From the NCBI GenBank assembly GCA_947631285.1, contig CANRKS010000013.1, positions 1 to 16,755 on the forward strand: a stretch of DNA of 16,755 nucleotides, read 5' to 3'. Numbering within the stretch: the stretch's first letter is position 1; each line of letters begins with the position of its first letter. Positions 13,499 through 16,755 of the stretch are shown one piece after another. A program made the translations under genes and the position numbers. Below the pieces are notes generated by a model. The model saw nothing but the letters and a program-made list of their open reading frames with translations, was not told the origin of the DNA and ran no database searches. Source of the DNA: an uncultured Bacilli bacterium. Lineage in GTDB: Bacteria; Bacillota_I; Bacilli_A; RF39; UBA660.

Positions 13499-14446
13499 AT
13501 GGCAAATAAGAAAAAGCAAAAGGGACCTGTTGTTCTAGAAGATATAGAATTACGGCCTCAAGTAATTGGTTATGCTTATAAAAAGAAAAGTAATCTAGGA
13601 CGGGTTATTTTCATCTTTATTGTTTTCATTTTAGCGGTTTTTTATATAAATGATATTTCGGTATTTATCAATAATTTATTAGGTAAAAATACTGCCAGTA
13701 CTATAAGTGGTAACTCGGGAGGTAATAAAGAGCCAGAAAATCCCAATGAACCCAATTTACCTAGTGAAGATGATATGGTATATAATGTCTTTAGTAATAC
13801 GCTAGAGATAACCGAAGGATCATTAGTTTTAAAAAATTTCAATTATGGAAATAGTACTTTAACTTTTGACGCTACTAATAATAGTCAAAGTACAATTAAT
13901 TTAAATGGACGTAAATTTTTTATTGAAATCTATTCTGAAGATAAAACTTTACTTAACAGGTATAAAATTGATATAAACACTATTATTGGTGGAGATAAAA
14001 AAGCTTTTTCTTTAAATGTTCCTATGTCTTTTTACTATATTATTTTAAGTGAAAAAACGGTTAATGATTATCCAGAATTTACTTTAGCGGATGATGATTA
14101 TGGTCGAGGAACTTTAACTTGTAAAAAAGATGATGAAACCTTAGTTTACACTTTTGAAAAAAATGAATTAAATAGTATTACTGATACTATTTCTAATAGT
14201 AATATTAATGATCAAAATTATAATGCTAATTATCAAAGTGTTCAAAATATGGTTAATACTTATCGAAATGTTACCGGAGTAACGGCGACATTTAATGGTT
14301 CTAGTAATGGCTATACAGCTGTCATTTCCCTTGATCTTGCGAAAGCTGATTTAACTAAATTAAATAGTCCATATTATTATGCTCATAAAGAAGAGCCAAG
14401 AGTAGTGAATTTTGAAATGATAACTTATGGTTTTACATGTAGTTAG
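13499..14446 (+). CDS. Single-TM protein of unknown function upstream of scpA
   Basis: I do not recognise this 315-aa protein. A basic cytoplasmic N terminus (about 1-33, containing LEDIELRPQVIGYAYKKK) is followed by one TM helix (about 34-50), a short Gly/Pro/Asn/Glu linker (about 68-90) and an outside region (about 92-315). The first part of that region looks like a β-sandwich of the kind found in secreted Firmicute proteins (FNYGNSTLTFDATNNS, then IEIYSEDK). AAGGGTG lies 5 nt before the ATG. ScpA begins 9 nt after its stop codon, so it is co-transcribed with the condensin subunits. Whether this is functional or positional cannot be judged. The linker and short cytoplasmic tail suggest a membrane-tethered binding protein. 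Confidence 0.75.
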   Translation: MANKKKQKGPVVLEDIELRPQVIGYAYKKKSNLGRVIFIFIVFILAVFYINDISVFINNLLGKNTASTISGNSGGNKEPENPNEPNLPSEDDMVYNVFSNTLEITEGSLVLKNFNYGNSTLTFDATNNSQSTINLNGRKFFIEIYSEDKTLLNRYKIDINTIIGGDKKAFSLNVPMSFYYIILSEKTVNDYPEFTLADDDYGRGTLTCKKDDETLVYTFEKNELNSITDTISNSNINDQNYNANYQSVQNMVNTYRNVTGVTATFNGSSNGYTAVISLDLAKADLTKLNSPYYYAHKEEPRVVNFEMITYGFTCS

Positions 14447-14455
14447 GGTGGTTTT

Positions 14456-15175
14456 ATGAATTTACATCTAGAAGATTTTGATGGTCCATTTGATTTGCTT
14501 TTACATTTAGTAAGAGTAGCTAAAATGGATATTTATACGATTAATATTAAAGATATAATTGATCAATATCTTAAATTTATTGAAAGTATTCCAAAAGAAG
14601 ATTTAGATGCTTCTTCTGAATACTTAGTTTTGTCTTCTGAACTTATTCATTTAAAAAGTAAAATGTTAGTAAATAAAACAGAAGAAGAGGAAGAAGAGGA
14701 AGAGTTTACCATTAAGAGTGGAGAAGATTTAAGGAATAAATTAATTCAATATGATCGTTATAAAAAAATGTGTGAAACATTTAAGGATTTAGAAGAAAAT
14801 AGATTAGATTACTATACAAAAGTTCCAGAAAATATCCAATATTTTTTGGATGAAGACGAAAGAATTGTTAATAGTGATGTTACTTTAGATGATTTATTAA
14901 ATGCCTTTTTAGAAATGCAAAAAAGAGTTAATTTTCAAAAGCCTTTAACGACTAAAGTAATGAAAAAAGAATATAGCATTAAAGATAAAATTAAAGAAAT
15001 AAGAAGTCTTTTGCAAATTAAAAAAAGAGTAGAGTTTGTAGAGTTATTTGATGTCTTAACGAAAGAGAATGTGGTAGTAACATTTTTATCTCTTTTAGAT
15101 ATGAGTAAAAATAAAGAAATTTTACTGAAGCAAAATAAAGCATTTAGTACAATTATGATAGAAAGTGTTGAATAA
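14456..15175 (+). CDS. scpA: Segregation and condensation protein A (kleisin)
   Basis: ScpA is the kleisin that links the heads of the SMC dimer and, with ScpB, forms the bacterial condensin needed for chromosome segregation. The 239-aa protein opens with the family hallmark FDGPFDLLLHLV followed by DIYTINIKDIIDQYL, has an acidic Glu-run linker (about 76-83) and a C-terminal winged-helix region (about 150-239, with FVELFDVLTKENVVVTFLSLLDM). Length fits the family. AGGGTGG lies 4 nt before the ATG. ScpB begins 1 nt after the stop, the usual coupling for this pair. The smc gene itself is not in the window. Confidence 0.96.
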   Translation: MNLHLEDFDGPFDLLLHLVRVAKMDIYTINIKDIIDQYLKFIESIPKEDLDASSEYLVLSSELIHLKSKMLVNKTEEEEEEEEFTIKSGEDLRNKLIQYDRYKKMCETFKDLEENRLDYYTKVPENIQYFLDEDERIVNSDVTLDDLLNAFLEMQKRVNFQKPLTTKVMKKEYSIKDKIKEIRSLLQIKKRVEFVELFDVLTKENVVVTFLSLLDMSKNKEILLKQNKAFSTIMIESVE

Positions 15176-15176
15176 A

Positions 15177-15734
15177 ATGAATTTAGTAGGTGTATTAGAG
15201 GGATTATTATTTGTTGTTGGGGATGAAGGAGTAACCCTAGAAGATATTTGCAAAGTTTTAAATGTTAGTGAAGAAAAAGCTAAAGAGCTTCTTACAGCTT
15301 TAAAAAAAGAATATGAAAAAGATGAAAGAGGTATCAAAATAAGTTATTTAGGGAATGCCTTTAAATTAACTACTAAGAAAGAGCATAAAGAATTTTATCA
15401 AAAATTAGTGACCGAAAGAGTTGATACTTTATCTCAAGCTCAATTAGAAGTTTTAGCCATTATTGCTTATAATGAACCAATAACTAGAATTGAAATTGAT
15501 GAAATAAGAGGTATTAGTAGTACTTATGTTATTCGTAAATTATTAAGTAAAGATTTAATTAAAGTTGTAGGTAAAAGTGATTTGCCTGGTAAACCTAATT
15601 TATATAAAACGACCAGAGAATTTTTAGATTGTTTTGGTCTTGCTTCATTAAATGATTTGCCTGAGTTAATAGTGGAAAAAGAAAATGAAGAAGTCCCTTT
15701 ATTTAAGCCTAAAGATGAAATAGAAGAATTATAG
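15177..15734 (+). CDS. scpB: Segregation and condensation protein B
   Basis: ScpB (185 aa) dimerises and binds the middle of ScpA in the SMC-ScpAB complex. It shows the family pattern of two winged-helix domains: VGVLEGLLFVVGDEGVTLED with a K-rich helix (about 1-75), then LSQAQLEVLAIIAYNEPITR followed by EIDEIRGISSTYVIRKLLSKDLI (about 85-150), and the KSDLPGKPNLYKTT loop. ATG 15177 gives the normal N terminus; a GTG at 15165 inside scpA would add four residues and has no better ribosome site. Translation is probably coupled to ScpA through the 1-nt gap. No convincing terminator follows; tRNA-Leu begins 36 nt later with its own promoter. Confidence 0.96.
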   Translation: MNLVGVLEGLLFVVGDEGVTLEDICKVLNVSEEKAKELLTALKKEYEKDERGIKISYLGNAFKLTTKKEHKEFYQKLVTERVDTLSQAQLEVLAIIAYNEPITRIEIDEIRGISSTYVIRKLLSKDLIKVVGKSDLPGKPNLYKTTREFLDCFGLASLNDLPELIVEKENEEVPLFKPKDEIEEL

Positions 15735-15742
15735 CGTAAAAA

Positions 15743-15763
15743 AATATTATATGCTATAATATT
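15743..15763 (+). promoter_or_regulatory. tRNA-Leu promoter inside a 21-nt palindrome
   Basis: TGC-TATAAT (15752-15760) is a perfect extended -10 placed 10 nt before the tRNA. It lies within AATATTATA-TGC-TATAATATT, two 9-bp inverted arms around a 3-nt centre, so a mirror TATAAT also faces leftward. No clear -35 is present. Confidence 0.65.
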
Positions 15764-15770
15764 CTTACCT

Positions 15771-15858
15771 GCTCGTATGGCGAAATTGGTAGACGCGATT
15801 GACTCAAAATCAATTTTTCGATAAGAAAGTCTCGGTTCAAGTCCGAGTACGAGCACCA
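15771..15858 (+). tRNA. tRNA-Leu (CAA)
   Basis: An 88-nt class II tRNA. The acceptor GCTCGTA pairs with TACGAGC, followed by A and encoded CCA. The anticodon stem ATTGA/TCAAT encloses CTCAAAA, giving anticodon CAA, which reads UUG. A long variable arm, typical of tRNA-Leu, precedes the T arm CTCGG-TTCAAGT-CCGAG. Confidence 0.97.
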
Positions 15859-15867
15859 AATAGATAA

Positions 15868-15921
15868 TAAACTCGGAAAATTCGAGTAAAAATAAAGCGC
15901 GCTTGATAAAAGGGCGTTTTT
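15868..15921 (+). repeat. Post-tRNA tandem-hairpin trailer, copy 2 (includes terminator)
   Basis: The hairpin ACTCG (15871-15875) / CGAGT (15883-15887) is followed by a terminator stem AGCGCGCTT (15896-15904) / AAGGGCGTT (15910-15918), with one mismatch, loop GATAA and a T tract. Blocks ACTCGGAAAA, CGAGTAAAAATA, CTTGATAAAAG and GCGTTTTTAT are identical to copy 1 at 66-122, in the same order. Confidence 0.8.
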
Positions 15922-15960
15922 ATGTTAGTTATTTTCTTGACTAGTAAAAGCGGCAAAACC

Positions 15961-15994
15961 AAAATAAAAAAGTAAGAATGAGACTCTTACTTTT
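15961..15994 (-). terminator. Terminator of the leftward lipoprotein gene
   Basis: A perfect 10-bp stem AAAAGTAAGA (15968-15977) / TCTTACTTTT (15985-15994) with a 7-nt loop. Read leftward it ends in a T-rich run (the A run at 15961-15970), and it lies 22 nt beyond the lipoprotein stop codon. Confidence 0.85.
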
Positions 15995-16016
15995 GGCAGT
16001 TTCTTAATAAATTAAT

Positions 16017-16532
16017 TTATTTTTTTACAATCGTATTTTCTGTCCTTGTATGGATAAGAATACCTGTATCTGGATGATAAGTATTTTTTTGCTCTATATC
16101 GCCAATAATAATTTCATCGCTTTTTTTCACTATTTTACTAGTTATTTGTAATGTATCACCAACGTCAAAACTCATAAAATCATAAGGGGTAGAGCTTACC
16201 CAAGTTTCTTTTTGATAATTGATGTCTTCTATATTATCTAGTAAATAGACATACCATCCATTTGTAAATGTTACTTTTCTACATACGGTATCTACAATTT
16301 CGCAGGAAATTTGATCACTAATTGATTCTATAGTTCCTTTAAATTCAATTTTAGCCCCAGAATAATTATTTTCAAATTTTACACTATTTTTGTTATATAT
16401 ATTTTCAATTTCTTTTAAAGATAACTCGTTAACCTCTCCATTATTGTCAGTAATCGTGGCTTTTGAATTTCCACAGCCAGTTAAACTAATTAATAAAATC
16501 CCACAAACTAAAATTCCTAATATTTTTTTCAT
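16017..16532 (-). CDS. Lipoprotein with probable OB-fold (tRNA_anti-like) domain
   Basis: The 171-aa protein has a signal peptide with lipobox LTGC and lipidated C20. The remainder (about 38-165) shows the pattern IENIYNKNSVKFENNYSGAK followed by IEFKGTIESI, a middle part with two Cys, and DVGDTLQITSKIVK. This resembles the tRNA_anti-like OB-fold domains found in small exported proteins, which bind unknown ligands. It is the only leftward gene. GAAAGGAGAAG lies 9 nt upstream of the ATG, and a good promoter (16561-16589) and terminator frame it as a single-gene unit. A specific function cannot be given. Confidence 0.82.
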   Translation of the reverse strand: MKKILGILVCGILLISLTGCGNSKATITDNNGEVNELSLKEIENIYNKNSVKFENNYSGAKIEFKGTIESISDQISCEIVDTVCRKVTFTNGWYVYLLDNIEDINYQKETWVSSTPYDFMSFDVGDTLQITSKIVKKSDEIIIGDIEQKNTYHPDTGILIHTRTENTIVKK

Positions 16533-16560
16533 GTTTTTAAAGCTTCTCCTTTCTAATTTT

Positions 16561-16589
16561 ATTATATCATGTTTGCTAAATAAAGTTAA
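16561..16589 (-). promoter_or_regulatory. Promoter of the lipoprotein gene (leftward)
   Basis: Read leftward, -35 TTAACT (16589-16584) and -10 TATAAT (16566-16561) are spaced by 17 bp. It interlocks with the rightward promoter at 16573-16601. Confidence 0.75.
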
Positions 16590-16601
16590 AGTTAGTATAA
16601 T
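16573..16601 (+). promoter_or_regulatory. Promoter of the 17-codon ORF (rightward)
   Basis: TTGCTA (16573-16578) and TATAAT (16596-16601) with 17-bp spacing. Transcription would begin near 16608, giving a leader of about 29 nt before ATG 16637. Confidence 0.7.
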
Positions 16602-16636
16602 ATTAATAGAGAAAAGTAACAGAAGGATGATGATCT

Positions 16637-16690
16637 ATGAAAAAAACAATATTAACCATTTTATTAAGTGTAATTTTTACCCGAGTTTGA
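16637..16690 (+). pseudogene. 17-codon signal-peptide-like ORF, probable gene remnant or tiny membrane peptide
   Basis: An ATG preceded by AGAAGGA (16621-16627) encodes MKKTILTILLSVIFTRV and stops at TGA. The sequence is a typical start of an exported-protein signal peptide: basic end, then a hydrophobic stretch, with no mature protein behind it. A terminator follows within 20 nt. Expression signals are good, so it may be a decayed or internally deleted gene whose promoter, start and terminator survive, or a real short membrane peptide. Confidence 0.45.
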
Positions 16691-16705
16691 CAGATAAAAA
16701 AATAA

Positions 16706-16742
16706 AAAAGTTTAATTTTTATTGAAATTAGGCTTTTCTTTT
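16706..16742 (+). terminator. Terminator after the 17-codon ORF
   Basis: AAAAGTTTAATTT (16706-16718) and AAATTAGGCTTTT (16725-16737) form a 13-bp stem including two G-T pairs, with a 6-nt loop and a following T run to 16742. Confidence 0.65.
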
Positions 16743-16755
16743 TACACAAACTATG

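Noticed and set aside
13642..13842. Leftward ORF of 66 codons
   Set aside because: Shadow of the unknown gene upstream of scpA, with no ribosome site.
15122..15337. Leftward ORF of 71 codons over the scpA/scpB junction
   Set aside because: Antisense shadow of two confidently identified genes.
15524..15859. Leftward ORF of 111 codons beginning MVLVLGLEPRLSYRK
   Set aside because: It is the antisense translation of tRNA-Leu and scpB; this kind of product is a well-known false annotation from tRNA complements.
16390..16725. Rightward ORF of 111 codons
   Set aside because: It runs antisense through the lipoprotein gene and through the divergent promoters and downstream terminator region; no domain or start signal.
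1..16755. CRISPR array, insertion sequence or prophage
   Set aside because: No regularly spaced long repeats, transposase, integrase or phage structural genes were seen on either strand.

Overview
The window comes from a very AT-rich bacterium of the low-GC Gram-positive lineage. Strong Shine-Dalgarno sites (GGAGG, AGGTGG), TGN-TATAAT extended -10 promoters, lipobox lipoproteins, VanS-like and VncS-like kinases and scpAB all fit Bacilli or Mollicutes-like gut Firmicutes. UGA is a real stop codon (it ends the ABC ATPase gene at 4520 in an ATGA overlap) and UGG encodes Trp, so this is not the Mycoplasma code. The exact taxon cannot be fixed by eye. All genes read rightward except one lipoprotein gene near the right edge.

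Layout. 1-496: the 3' part of an elongator tRNA-Met, a tandem hairpin/terminator trailer, a possible small RNA ending in a strong terminator, then AT-rich leader sequence. 497-3230: a VanR/VanS-like two-component system followed by a membrane-anchored C39-like cysteine peptidase. 3243-5149: a self-contained GntR(YtrA-like) / ABC ATPase / ABC-2 permease operon with a repeat-containing promoter. 5168-10395: a MacB/BceA-like ABC ATPase, an 878-residue double-FtsX permease and a second OmpR/histidine-kinase pair resembling VncRS. 10469-11221: a membrane-anchored XRE regulator with an extracytoplasmic domain. 11236-13439: three thioredoxin-fold envelope proteins: a CGVC membrane protein, a CPWC lipoprotein with two C-terminal Cys pairs, and a paralogue whose active site has decayed to NKEC. 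13466-15734: a TM-anchored protein of unknown function followed by scpA and scpB. 15752-15921: tRNA-Leu(CAA) with a second copy of the tandem-hairpin trailer. 15961-16755: a leftward OB-fold-like lipoprotein gene, interlocked divergent promoters, and a 17-codon signal-peptide-like ORF immediately followed by a terminator.

How it fits together. The left two thirds is a stack of envelope-sensing and response cassettes (two two-component systems, two ABC systems with their own regulators, and a membrane XRE). This arrangement usually serves to detect or remove cell-wall-active or membrane-active peptides. The exported C39-like peptidase and PedC/BrcD-like thioredoxins suggest processing or oxidative folding of secreted peptides or envelope proteins, but no bacteriocin precursor was seen. 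No vanH/A/X-type genes are present, so the VanRS-like pair is not evidence of glycopeptide resistance. The right third is chromosome housekeeping (ScpAB condensin subunits and a tRNA).
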